Shown here: in pieces, positions 49,740 through 60,101 of the stretch
How positions within the stretch are numbered: the first letter of the stretch is position 1
Layout of the letters: every line of letters begins with the position of its first letter
Source: Chlorops oryzae
Taxonomy: Eukaryota > Arthropoda > Insecta > Diptera > Chloropidae
Length of the DNA: 64,000 nt
Assembly (NCBI GenBank): GCA_020466095.1
Contig: CM035807.1
Location: 54,606,555-54,670,554 of the forward strand
Reading direction: 5' to 3'
The notes under the pieces: generated by a model
The model's input: only the letters and a program-made list of their open reading frames with translations
Told to the model about the DNA's origin: nothing
The model's database searches: none
Program-made: the position numbers and the translations under genes

Positions 49740-51802
49740 ATGGAAAAGGAATTAGGAAGTTTGAAGCAAAAGGTTGCGGAATTCGAATCTGACAGTATTA
49801 GAATTTTGGAAGAAGCGCGAGAATTGTTGCACGAAATAAATCTTAGCAAGGAAATTTCACAAATAATTAAGGACCAGTTGGTGTTAGGGCAATTTTCGAA
49901 AATTGGAGAAGCAATATTTTTAATAAATCAGGTTAAAAATTCAGTAAACACAGGGGAAGAGAAGGAAAAATTGAGTAATTTGGAAGAAACGGTAAAATAT
50001 GTCAATAAAAATTGCAAGAAATTAAAACAGCAGATAGAGCAGAGCTACGCGTTAATAGAGCAAACGGAGAAAGAAAACGAGGATCTTAGGGAAGCCTTAC
50101 GGAAAGCAGTAGGAAAAGGGTTAACTGCAAGTCTAGAACAGGATAAGGCAGCTCTTAAGGAAAAAGAAGAAGAGGTAAAACGATTAAAAAAGCAGATAAC
50201 AGAATTAAAACAAGAGTTGCGAATAGTATATAGAGGTTCACCATCACCAACACCGGGTAGGAAAATCCCCCCGGTAAAAATTACAGAAAATATGATACCT
50301 CCGGCACCAGCACCCCCTCCGCCGAAACCTCCTACGGATTTCGTTAGCGTAAATCAAAGAAAAGGCCCAAATAGTGAAACAGATACCAGTTTACTAGAAG
50401 AACTGAGGGAGAAACTTTCAAATAGAACAGATACCGGATTAGAAGAACCAAAAGGGAAAAGTTCAAATAAAAAAGATTCCTATTAGAAGAGTTAAGGGAT
50501 AAAATCTCACATAAAATACCAAATAAAAATCAGAGCATCCAAACAGATATACAAACAGAGTTCCAAAGAACAATAATTGAACAACCAACCACTTCAAAAA
50601 CAGTAATACCTTTAATAAAAGTAACAATGGCCACCCCAGCAGATGAGGTCATGAAAAAGGTTGTTAGTTTAGTCCCATGCTTCTCAGGACAAGACCACCC
50701 AGAAATAAGTTCGGAAGTTGAGAAATTGGTTATTGGTTTAGAGTTACTTCGGAGCACAACACAAAATGTCGACGAACAGGACATCATCAAATGCGTAAAG
50801 CAGAGGCTTTCAGGGCCAGCTTACATAAAGACCAGTCAAAAACAATTTCAGCACATAGGGAAACTGGGTGAATTTATTAAGAAAACCTTTGTGAAGCACA
50901 AAACTTAAGAAACGATTAGGTTTGAAATAGAAAATGCTACCGAAATTTTAAACGAAAAAGCATCGTCATTTGGGGAAAGGATAGAGTCCTTGCTAAAAGA
51001 AGCCGAAAAATTAATAAGGGAATCGTGGAATGCATCTGAGGCAGTATCTGCACTTAACGAGTACCAAAAGCTGGCTAAAAATAAGTTCATTTTCGGAGTA
51101 ACGGATCAGTGTATGCAACTCCGGCTAGAAGGCCATAGGGATAAGCCTCTCTCATTTTTGATTAAAATAGCAGAAGACTCAGAAAACCTTTATGCAGAAA
51201 ATAGCAAGTTCAATCAAATTTTTAACATTCCGCAAACAATTATTTGCTCTTTTTGTAATGTGGCAGGCCATACACGAGATATTTGCCAGCAGAGCAGAAA
51301 TACCCCTTTTTGCATTATTTGCCTTGAATATGGCCATGAGCAGAATGCAAATTGCAGTGAGAATAGAACAGAGCCAAGATTTGACCGATTAGCCTGCACG
51401 TATTGTGGGAAAGAAGGTCATTTAGAAATTAAATGTTTTGGCAGGCTTAGAAATCTATTTTGCAATATATGTCAAATGAAAGGCCACGAAAGTAACAAAT
51501 TTTGTAAAAGTTGGCAAGATGAAAATAATATGAAAGAAATTCAACTCCTGAATATAGCACCATCTAGAAGAGACGCAATTGAAAATAGGAAAGAAAATTT
51601 TAATCAAAATCAGTCCTACAATCACCAATTTTCACCACATGCTGGTTCGAATAGTTTCATAAATGATTTTTCTCAAAATAGCCGCAGTGATATTCAATGC
51701 TACAAATGTTCTCAAGTTGGGCACACAGCGAGATTTTGTAATATGCAACAAGAAAGGGATAATAACCAGGGAAACGCCCAGCGACCCGGTCAAGGCCAGT
51801 AG
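49740..51802 (+). pseudogene. Element P gag, broken in three frames
   Basis: Same plan as Q gag. 49740-50486: coiled-coil N-terminus (MEKELGSLKQKVAEFESDSI) and a Pro-rich linker, then a frameshift. 50627-50908: capsid-like part starting MATPADEVMKKVVSLVPCFS, ending at a stop. 50990-51802: the rest, with five knuckles CSFCNVAGHTRDIC, CIICLEYGHEQNANC, CTYCGKEGHLEIKC, CNICQMKGHESNKFC and CYKCSQVGHTARFC. The protein has diverged strongly from Q, yet knuckle number, spacing and order are kept. Frame breaks near 50485 and 50908 make it inactive. Confidence 0.88.
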
Positions 51803-51807
51803 ACCGG
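51769..51807 (+). promoter_or_regulatory. Predicted -1 ribosomal frameshift signal, element P
   Basis: GGGAAAC (51769-51775) in gag frame as G GGA AAC, 10-base spacer, CCGGTC (51786-51791), 10-base loop, GACCGG (51802-51807). Six Watson-Crick pairs; the U-A pair here replaces U-G in Q. The gag TAG is at 51800-51802. Confidence 0.8.
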
Positions 51808-52137
51808 AATGCCAAATTAAAATGCAAAGCTAAGAGGCCAAACCTATTTAAAATTGAAGAAGGAGTAAAACCTGAGAAAAAAATTTTTAGCCATGAAAAG
51901 ACTGGTATAGAATTGAAAGATTTATATTTAAACAAAATATTCTTTGATGAAAAAGAACAAGGCGAATATTTTAAGAACCCCATTAGAATAGAAAGCAATA
52001 AGGAAATTGCATTGAAATATAAAGTATTAGAACGAAGAAGAGTGCACTTAAGCGAACCAATAGAAACAAAGTTTTATCAAATAAATAGTACCGCCGAAAG
52101 AACAGTAGATCAAGGGAAAATAGTAAGGCTAATGTGA
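51770..52137 (+). pseudogene. Element P ORF2, N-terminal part in the -1 frame
   Basis: Open from the slippery site for about 120 codons. It reads like the start of Q ORF2 at first (RSRPVDRNAK against RSRPIGRNAQ), then diverges (KDLYLNKIFFDEKEQGEYF, YKVLERRRVHLSEPIETKFY), ending in TGA at 52135-52137. The frame breaks exactly where the Q-like segment begins (GGGAAAATAGTAAGG near 52113), so a recombination junction has put the protease out of phase. The YKVLERRRVH region suggests a protease N-terminal domain lost from Q. Confidence 0.65.
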
Positions 52138-53156
52138 CAAAGTTAGTTACTCATTGCCAAAAGTACAGTAGTAATATCGAAACTCTAGAGCCGGTGTCAG
52201 ACGACACGTTTATAGTGCTTCCATGCGGACAGGCTATAAATGAAAAAATTACATTGTTAGTGGACACAGGTTCAGATACAAGTTTGATTACACTAGAAGC
52301 GTTTGGTGGGAAAACTGAGAGTATTGGAAAAGAAAAGAGACAACAGGAGAATTTTTTTAACAGACATGAGAAGGGGAAGCATTCCAGAATTAATAATATT
52401 AATAAAGATATCTCTTTCTACAACAATGATAGACAAATTGTATCACTACCATTTCTTGTTTCCAACTTTAGTAATAGGATTTGTACTGAGGAGACAGTCA
52501 CGATCCAAGCTAATGAAGCAAGAGTAGAAGAAATTTGTGCAAAAAGATTGTCAGAAGAGTTAGTAGGGCGTAAAAAAGATATTATGCCAGATTTGATAAG
52601 AAAATCGCCCAAGATTATTGGCGGAAAAGGAGTTGTACCTATTTTGAAAATCAGTGAGGTTGAAGTGAATAAAGAGTCAGGTAGTGAAGAAGATTATAAA
52701 CTCGACGAAGAAGTCGATAGAAATCGTTATGGGAATTTATTGAAGAATAAAGATGATGTTTTATTTAAAGAAGAAAATTTAAAGGAAGATTTTAAAGACA
52801 ACCCACTGAGTAGGCCGCACAATTCCGCAGTAAAGGCATCAGACTTACCCTGGTCGGGAAATCAAGAAAGAGTTAAAAATCATGAAGCGAACAATTTAAT
52901 TGAAAAAATTGATCCTAGGGACATGTCAGTTATGCTCAGGAATGGAAAGGTAATTAGAAAGGTATTAAAAAAGTTTTTTGATACAGTAAAAACAGTCTAT
53001 AACAGGTTTTTAAGAGCAATCGTTTTACTACAACAAAATTTTAAATGGGATGGCGTGAACCACACCATTAAGTCAAATATTAGCGATAGCGAAATTTTAA
53101 CTTTAAAAACGAATCTTTTAAGCAAAATATTTTCGTACAATTTTAAAGTGCCGTAA
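52134..53156 (+). CDS. Element P protease-like ORF (single DTG), out of frame with its upstream part
   Basis: About 340 codons with no ATG start. It has the second of Q's two repeats only (FIVLPCGQAINEKITLLVDT, DTG near residue 47). From about 52113 to 52900 the DNA is almost identical to Q, while the C-terminus (DPRDMSVMLRNGKVIRKVLK onward, ending KIFSYNFKVP) is related but clearly diverged. No RT follows. The shared C-terminal ending FxYNFKV shows P and Q lost pol before they split. Confidence 0.8.
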   Translation: MTKLVTHCQKYSSNIETLEPVSDDTFIVLPCGQAINEKITLLVDTGSDTSLITLEAFGGKTESIGKEKRQQENFFNRHEKGKHSRINNINKDISFYNNDRQIVSLPFLVSNFSNRICTEETVTIQANEARVEEICAKRLSEELVGRKKDIMPDLIRKSPKIIGGKGVVPILKISEVEVNKESGSEEDYKLDEEVDRNRYGNLLKNKDDVLFKEENLKEDFKDNPLSRPHNSAVKASDLPWSGNQERVKNHEANNLIEKIDPRDMSVMLRNGKVIRKVLKKFFDTVKTVYNRFLRAIVLLQQNFKWDGVNHTIKSNISDSEILTLKTNLLSKIFSYNFKVP

Positions 53157-53918
53157 AAGTTATTTAATGTAAAAAAAAAAAAACAATCAAAAAACAAAGA
53201 TTTTTATCACGTAAAGTGAGATCTAAACATTTTAAAATTAATTATGACAGAGTTTCTTTTAAACATCGCTTAGGGCGATGTATAAATTAGAATTTCCTAT
53301 CAAAACTTTAAAGAAAAAGAATTGAAATCTTGAAAACTATTTTAAGGTCTTACAGTCACGAATATTTTGAACAGGCCCCGGTATGCGTTTTTATTTCATA
53401 AAAAAAAAAAATTTTTTTTAATTAAAGCAATAAGCAAAAACCAAAAAAAAAAGAACCGAACAGTTTATTTTGCCAATGAAAGCTCTGAAGCAACGTATCA
53501 TGATATGTGAAACCAGAACGTTGCGAAAGTACGAAAAGCAAAAGAATACAGAAGGGACTCGAGCACAGTAATTTTTATATGTTTTATATTTTCAAGACAA
53601 GCTTAGGAACAAGAGGACACTCGGTGGAAATAAAACTGGCGATGATTTTAAACCAATTGGACCAACCAAAATAATAATAAAGATAGAAAATAATTTGGTA
53701 AGTATAAACACCCTTATACAGATATTTACTAAATATTTGTATATAGATAGTCGAAAGAATTTAATTAAAATCAATACCTTGAAAAGATAGGTATTTTTGT
53801 TACACAATACCTCCTTTGTTAAAAAAAAAAAAAAAAATTTAAAAAAAAAAAAATTATTTTATATAAAAATGCATCTCAATATAAAAAGAATACAAACGAA
53901 ATTGTATGGAACAGTTAA

Positions 53919-53950
<32 letters not shown>

Positions 53951-54792
53951 ATTGAAGAAATAGAAAAAAATATTTTATTGAAACCTAGAATTAAAAATGT
54001 ATACCAAATAAAAATGTCAAAAATGAACATATCAGAGTAAATTATGTTAATAGGGTTGATACATATAATATTTGAATGAGAAATCAAATAATAATAAGTA
54101 AGTAAAGTATGCGGAAAAGAATTATCTTAAAAAACAATTTTGCACACAAATTTTAAAAACATAACATATTAAAAAATAAATGAATCTATATATATAAAGT
54201 AAATGTATTTCAAAAAAAAATTTTCGCAAATTTATAACTGAGGAAAATTTAATTTAATAATCAAGTAAGAATTTTTTGAAAAAACAAAGCAAACTTTTAA
54301 GCAGAAAAGAAATCTTGAAATTGAAATTTTAAGTCATTATGTACTAATAGAATGTGAGAAGTTTAAAGTTAAAGTAAAATAAACAACTCTGCAATTAAAT
54401 TAGAAACCTTTACGAAAAATAAACAAAAACCAAAAAGAAGTTTAAAAAATTGTTTACACAAGAATATTTTTATCAAAGTAGAGAAAAGAAAATTGTATAG
54501 AAGTAAGCATATTTCATTAGCTAGCCGTCGAGCTCCAACACACACCAACAGGGGAATCAAGTACACAAGTAGCCGTACATAAAGGACTTAGCGGAATTTT
54601 CGAGTACATCAATATCAACGCAGAACAATAATAATAACTACAGCAACCAGCAATCTTCAGGTGATAAAATTTTGCGAAGCAAGTCATCACAATCTGGCTA
54701 ACAACTCCTTTAAAAGGTGGAGGGATGTCGTGCGACAGTTTTTTTTAGCAGACATTCCGACAGCTTGCAGTCACGATGCTCGCGACTCCCGC
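53157..54792 (+). other. Element P 3' non-coding region
   Basis: A-rich, with long homopolymers (53820-53860, 53918-53935). Contains the degenerate copy of the conserved mini-exon and no enzyme domains. Confidence 0.7.
53597..53697 (+). pseudogene. Element P: degenerate exon 2 of the third ORF
   Basis: TTTTATATTTTCAAG precedes 53597 and TTG|GTAAGTATAAAC follows 53697, as in Q. Joined to the leader ATG at 49667 the frame reads SLGTRGHSVEIKLAM, then stops at a TAA before the donor; the exon is 101 bp, not a multiple of three. About half of the first 27 residues equal Q's. Confidence 0.5.
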
Positions 54793-54806
54793 AAAGGGGG
54801 GAGGGA
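54793..54806 (+). other. Element P polypurine tract
   Basis: AAAGGGGGGAGGGA-type run directly before the 3' LTR. Confidence 0.8.
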
Positions 54807-55509
54807 TGTTGTGAGTCAACATTCGACTCACGAGCATTCAATTATTATGCACGATGGTCACCTTTATATGAATATACCGAAATATAGCAAAACGACTTCA
54901 GCACAAACGAAAGAACAACAACAACAACAACAACCAATCCAAGCTTAAATGCGAAATATGATCAACGTTGGCACACGACCAGAGCGGGGAGTAGTAACAC
55001 TTGATAAGCGAATTTCCGAACGCAAGGAAATTCAGACAACACCTGGCGAAAGTGTGTCCCTATTATATAAAAAATTAAAAAATCAATTGAGCAAAAGCAG
55101 GTCGAAAACTAGATCAACATTGAACGCGCTCAGCAGTTCCAGAAGTTGCACAATAATTCAACGAGACGCAATTGGAAAATGAGCAATGCAGCATCAGCAG
55201 TTTCTTTTCATATAAGCCGAAGATCGAGATGGAGAAAGGGACTCTTTGCGGAAGACCAGTTTGCGACAGTCCCAACTCGACTCGTATGTACTCACCAGTG
55301 GCAACAGCGATTAGAGCGTGGACTTGGAGAATAGGGAATGAGGGAAGTTTTAAGAGTAAATGTAAGGAGATAGCATTAATAATATTGTGAAATAAAAGGG
55401 ATTAAATAAAGGATATTATAACGTATAATTCTTGAGTCCTCTTTATTTTCACAAAGGATTTTAGGCATTATGTTCATAGGGAACATATCACTTGACTAAA
55501 ATCACAACA
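54807..55509 (+). repeat. Element P 3' LTR
   Basis: Partner of 23438-24141. Differs by scattered substitutions, an extra GACTTCA-type insertion near 54895 and a replaced stretch near 55055-55080. Followed by GTTG (55510-55513). Confidence 0.93.
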
Positions 55510-55513
55510 GTTG

Positions 55514-56840
55514 TGACATAGGCTTAACATACAAAACAACAACAACGAAGTTCTCATTTGGTATTTGTGACATCATCGGGCTGAAGTGGGGCTATCTTGT
55601 TTTCTTGTATCATGCGTTGCGGTCGTGGCATTATTCTTCGCAGTTCTACAGCTAACAGCAAACCATGTAGGATGCAGCAAATTTACATGCAGCAAGCTAA
55701 GGCTGAAGTTAATTTGGCTCGCGTTCATTCTGCTCTTCTCCGAAATAGCAAAAAGCTATTTGCTTTCATATGCTTTCAATGTGTGTATGCATTTTAGTAT
55801 GTGTATATCAGCGTTCGGGCAATACTCCAATCGTAGTAGATTTACTCCGTTCTTAGAATTATTTTGAAATCTACTCCGCCACTACCCTTTACCTGAAATC
55901 TTCTCCAATTTTTTCACTTCGCCAAATAACTGAAATTAAATTTGTCTATGTCGCGATTTAATCGTAATGACATCTACATGAGAAATAGTTTTTTTTCTGT
56001 TCCCTCGTTCGCAAACAAATTGTTTTCCATACAGATGTCTTCGTTTCTAAATTATGACTAATGGGGATAACAAACTGTAAGTTATATAGTCATACATGTT
56101 TACTTGAAATAAATTGTTGACCTTTTTTTTGGTGCGAAAATGAAAAATTCCATTTTACTACCCAAAATTTCATTTCTACTCCGATTTTTGCTATTATGAT
56201 ATCCCTTTTTAATCAGGACTTTCTGTCGGAAAGTCCTTTATTGATGTTTATGGAACATCAGTATTTTTGGTAAAAAAGAAAGAGGCAAAGTCTTTTTCTG
56301 GTGGCGGTTGCTACGCCTTATTTTTATTCTTAGGCGACTGGAACGCCTGGATTCAAGTTTGAACATTGAATGTATTTTTAGAGCTAAAAAATCTATATTT
56401 ATATCATTTTTACATATGGTTCTTAGTTGCTATTTTTCGTTTGCTTATCTACGGTGTCGAATGGAAAAGGGTCACTTGGATTTTCCCAACTACCGGGGTC
56501 GTATTGCAAATGACACATGTACTGCAGTTGGTGCATTGTTCTTGCTTTGACCTTTTTTTAGTGTTTGAGCAATAAAGTTGATTTGAGTCATCGCAAAAAA
56601 TGAGCATTGTTTGTAAGTGAAAGTAGTAAAAGAAAATAGCATAACTGCCTGTGGGAAATATCGCGTGAGTGACTTTAAGTGAGTGATTAATATGAAATGC
56701 CAGTAGGGAATATTACTTAAGTGACTTTAAGTGACCGTTTGTCCATAACACGGTCTTTTACTATGAAATTGGATTTCCGTAGTCTGAACCCTGGTGTATA
56801 TGCATACAAAGCATATGCCAAAGAGAGTGGCATTTATAAT
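55514..56840. other. Gene-free interval with one strong hairpin
   Basis: No supported gene. AGGACTTTC-TGTCG-GAAAGTCCT at 56215-56237 is a 9-bp perfect stem. Short frames at 55586-55867 and 56308-56550 have no recognisable features. Confidence 0.5.
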
Positions 56841-57279
56841 CAGTGTTGCCAACTTAGCGCTTTTTAGATCAAGCGCATTTAGCGCTTAGCTATTTTTCAT
56901 TGCATTCATAACAAATGTGCATACTTCAACTTGTTGTTATCTTGGGCGTTAACATACTTTAAAGGTTTTTTGTCAATAGAAGCAAATGTTTTTAAATTAA
57001 GGGAAAATTAAGGAAATATTGTCTACTAATATGTTTAAAAACATTTCGTAAATATTATTGATTTAATGATACGTGAGATTCAATCTACTGTGTTCATTAA
57101 TAAATGTTCAAAAAACATCTTTACATATTTTTATGTCAAACAAACAGTCCAGTACAAACAAACTCAGTTATGTTCTTTAAAAAAAAAAAAATCATTGGTT
57201 TATATAGCGTTTTTTCAAATAAGAAATCAGTAATCACTAAGTTTTAGCGTATTTTGCTTCTGAGGAGTTGGTAACACTG
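56841..57279. mobile_element. Candidate hAT-like MITE
   Basis: CAGTGTTGCCAAC at 56841-56853 and GTTGGTAACACTG at 57267-57279 are inverted repeats with one mismatch and a CAGTG terminus as in many insect hAT derivatives. AGCGC recurs three times near the left end. No coding. No matching 8-bp flanking duplication was found (TTTATAAT vs CTTAGTGG), which weakens the call. Confidence 0.35.
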
Positions 57280-57538
57280 CTTAGTGGTATTCTTTTCTCT
57301 TTATCTTATTCTCTATATACGGAAGTAACGTCGCGCTACGAAACAGCAACAAAAATATCGCTGAAATAAGTCAGCTCTCACATGAAAATTAAGAGCAAGG
57401 AAAGAGCAAATATGTGTTTATCCAAACTCTCTTTTGCCATTAAATGTAGATATAGAAGTCAGATAGCCTACTTATACTCCCTGCAATAGATTTTGATAAT
57501 ATATACCATCTGTACAAATTTCAGCTCAAAATATAGTA

Positions 57539-58492
57539 GAGTAAGGGCGGGTAATGTGGTATAGGCGGGTAATGTGGTATAGTAGCTTTTATTTTTAACT
57601 AAACACACAGGGTTAACGGAACAACGCTTAATAGCTTCAAGTTTTAATAGAACTATGAAAGCAAGACGGTTTTTTATTTTTGCAAGTCATGCTATAAATC
57701 AGTTGGGAAGAAACTGCTTGGAAGTGTGTTCGTGTTTTTTTTGAGCTCAGCTAAAACTGAATTTTTTAATTTAAAAAATTTTTTAAACTTCATGAAGCTT
57801 ACATTTATGTAACAAGAAACTGTTTTCTTAAAGCAGGGTATAAATCGTAGTTTAAAAAAAAAATAATACTTTCTTGAAAATCAGTATTTCTTTGAATCAA
57901 CACGAGTGCGGGTATTGTGGTATAGGCTACCGATAGTGGCGAAAACATAATATTAAATGACACAACAGGTGAGGAATTTTCGGATTTTCCACCAACAAAA
58001 GAAGCTTTGTGTAATTATGACGATAAAGCCTATGGGGACGATGCAGTTATTATAGCATGGGTCACATGTCTGCAATGCGAGCTCGTTTGGGCTCATGAAA
58101 AATGTATTCCAAATCGCAGTGCCATTTTTGTTTGCAATTCTTGCAAATAATCTTTTATCTTTCTAAAAACATAAATAAATAAATAAAACATAAACCACAA
58201 CTTATTTATTAGAAGGAAAAAATTATTTACAGGCTGTTGTGGTATACTATACCACATTACGAGACCTGGTGTACCACATTACCCTCCAAATTTTGCAATT
58301 GCCGATATTCGAGTTTTTTTAGTTTATTGATAAATATGTCAAAAACAAGGAGCCCCAACGCTTAAACAGTTAACGTAGTGTGTGCCTAACATTCATATTA
58401 TATCAATAGTTCAACAGTATTTTAATCAGATAAAAATTGTAGTTGTTGGCGGCAAAAAACTATTAGGTATACCACATTACCCGCCCTTCCTC
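57539..58492 (+). mobile_element. pogo/Tc1-mariner-like DNA transposon derivative
   Basis: Inverted ends GAGTAAGGGCGGGTAATGTG (57539) and its partner GAGGAAGGGCGGGTAATGTG (complement, ending 58492), flanked by TA on both sides. The left end has an 18-bp tandem copy of GGCGGGTAATGTGGTATA, and further copies of TACCACATTAC lie subterminally on the right. 954 bp, non-autonomous; the only coding is a C-terminal transposase tail. Confidence 0.8.
57931..58150 (+). pseudogene. Transposase C-terminal tail with PHD-type zinc finger
   Basis: About 70 codons ending in TAA at 58148-58150: acidic stretch (DTTGEEFSDFPPTKEALCNY), then WVTCLQCELVWAHEKC and FVCNSCK. The C-x2-C, W-A-H-x3-C, C-x2-C pattern is the PHD-like finger found at the end of many insect pogo-like transposases. 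The DDE catalytic domain and DNA-binding domain are absent, so it is a remnant carried inside the TIRs. Confidence 0.65.
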
Positions 58493-58553
58493 TATATAGC
58501 TAAAGTTATAAGGATTAAACTATTTGTCCTCGCCTATTAATATATAAGATTAA
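58493..58553. other. Short spacer between two MITEs
   Basis: AT-rich. TAAGAT occurs here and again just after the next MITE (58690), a possible target duplication. Confidence 0.4.
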
Positions 58554-58689
58554 GGGCCGTTTTCTCATCCTACTTTTAAGCTCTATCTGCCAGTTAAAAT
58601 TCAATTTCTTTGACTTATTAATTAATTTTGTATGTAATTATCATCGGGATAATTTAACTTACAGTTAAAAAAAGATGAGAAAACGGCCG
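58554..58689. mobile_element. 136-bp MITE
   Basis: GGCCGTTTTCTCATC (58555-58569) and GATGAGAAAACGGCC (58674-58688) are perfect 15-bp inverted repeats, with weaker pairing continuing inward (CTTTTAA/TTAAAAAAAG). No coding. Superfamily not assigned. Confidence 0.7.
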
Positions 58690-58887
58690 TAAGATTTTTC
58701 TTATTTCCAATTTTTTGTATTCTGTTTTTTTTTAATTTTCAAATTTTCGATTTTTTAGTTTTCCATTTTTCGATTAAACAATTTTTAATTTTTCGATTTT
58801 TAAGTTTTGGATTTTTTAGTTTTAGATTTTTCGACATTTTGATTTTTCAAGTGTCGATTTTTCTGGTTTTTTAATTTTCGATTTTTC
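58690..58887 (+). repeat. Degenerate TTTTTCGA low-complexity tract, left part
   Basis: Repeated variants of CGATTTTTCGATTTTT. Continues at 59645-59790 on the other side of the mini-me/DINE-1-like element. Confidence 0.8.
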
Positions 58888-59650
58888 GTGAACAGGGTAT
58901 ATTAGTTTTGTGCAAACTTGTAACAGCCAGAACTAAGCTCCGTATATATAGACATATACATATATTATATATATTCTTGATCAGGATTAAAAACTGAATC
59001 GATTTAGACATGTCCGTCCGCCTGTCCGTCCGTCTGTGATCGGGTCTCCTCCGAAACAGCTGGACCAACCAAGTTGAAATTTTTCACACAGGTATATAGA
59101 GATCTGAGTATGATCCTAAGTAAATATGCGAGACATCCCCCGACTGCCACGCCCAAAAATGAATTTAATGTGTTTTTAATAAAATGCTTGTAACTTGCGA
59201 ACCACTCAAACACATTTCATTGAGATTTCGTGTACAGCTACACTATGAAAAGGGTCATATCCTGAAAAACTCAACGCCGTCCACCTCAAGCCCTACCCAC
59301 AAATAAGAGTTTATCGTAACTTGTGAAGTAAAAGGCGTAGAAGCGAGTTCGCAACAAAGGTTGACCAAGGCGAATGAAAGGTGTAGAAAAAATATGTATG
59401 TGGCCCGCCCACTGGCACGCGCACAAATGGAGATTTTTCGTAACTTCCAAAGTAAATGCCATAGAAGCTTTAAATTTGCAATATGGGTTGACCAAGGTGA
59501 ACGAAAGGTGCAAGAAAAAAAAATTATTTATGTATCCCGCCCACTGCCACGCCCACAATTGAAGATTTTTCATAATATAGTACGCCAATAACGTCGAAAC
59601 GCTGGGTATTTCAAAGTCGGGCTCGACCGACTTTAGCTTTCTTACTTGTT
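58888..59650 (+). mobile_element. mini-me/DINE-1-like Helentron
   Basis: Starts near GAACAGGGTATATTAGTTTTG, followed by a TA-rich stretch (58941-58975), then GTCY repeats (TGTCCGTCCGCCTGTCCGTC, 59011-59036), the core of mini-me elements. Two ~130-bp internal tandem units follow (from about 59310 and 59440; GGTTGACCAAGG shared, GCCCGCCCACTG shared). It ends with a hairpin AAAGTCGG-GCTCGA-CCGACTTT (59613-59634) and CTTACTTG, the Helentron-type 3' end. No terminal inverted repeats or target duplication, and no coding, as expected of this non-autonomous class. Confidence 0.75.
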
Positions 59651-60101
59651 TTCATTTTTCGTTTCGTCGATTTTTAAATCTCCGATTTTTCGATTCTGTA
59701 ACTTTGAATTATCATTTCGATTTTTCGGCAAACATTTCCTTTTTCGATTTTTCAGCTTTCGATTTTTCGTTGTTCGATTTTTAAAGGTCTTTTAGAAGAA
59801 ACTCGACACAGTGTGATGGCAGTAACAATAGAAAGCCGTGCAAAATACCTCAGACTTGAAAGCAAGAAAGACCTTCAAAAACAACTTATTTCGCTTTTCT
59901 TCCACTAAATTCATTATTTTTTTTTTTTACACGCGTCCTTATTTTATAGGCTCAATTTATTAAAATGAAATAAAAATTAATTTTGACAAAAAACTTGCAA
60001 TTTTTTCGGAAAATCGACGAAAAATAGTTAAAATATGCATGAAACGCCGTCTGGCGGTGGCAAAGAGTATAGAATAAGAAAAAATGTCATTTTATATATT
60101 G
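59651..60101. other. Right part of the TTTTTCGA tract and gene-free flank
   Basis: CGATTTTT variants to about 59790, then ordinary AT-rich sequence without a supported gene. Confidence 0.6.

Larger units (their letters stand above)
23438..55509 (+). mobile_element. Element P: Ty3/gypsy-type LTR element with gag and protease only, hosting nested insertions
   Basis: LTRs at 23438-24141 and 54807-55509, TSD GTTG at 23434-23437 and 55510-55513, PBS after the 5' LTR, PPT before the 3' LTR. Without the nested element B (24556-49643 plus one TSD copy) P is about 7.0 kb. It encodes gag (damaged) and a protease-like ORF, then about 1.6 kb of A-rich non-coding sequence; no reverse transcriptase, RNase H or integrase is present. 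It shares gene order, PBS, frameshift signal and 3' exon with element Q. The two LTRs differ by several substitutions, an indel and one replaced stretch, so this is older than Q. Confidence 0.92.

Noticed and set aside
56841..57279. Firm hAT assignment
   Set aside because: TIRs look hAT-like but no 8-bp target duplication could be found, so it is left as a candidate.
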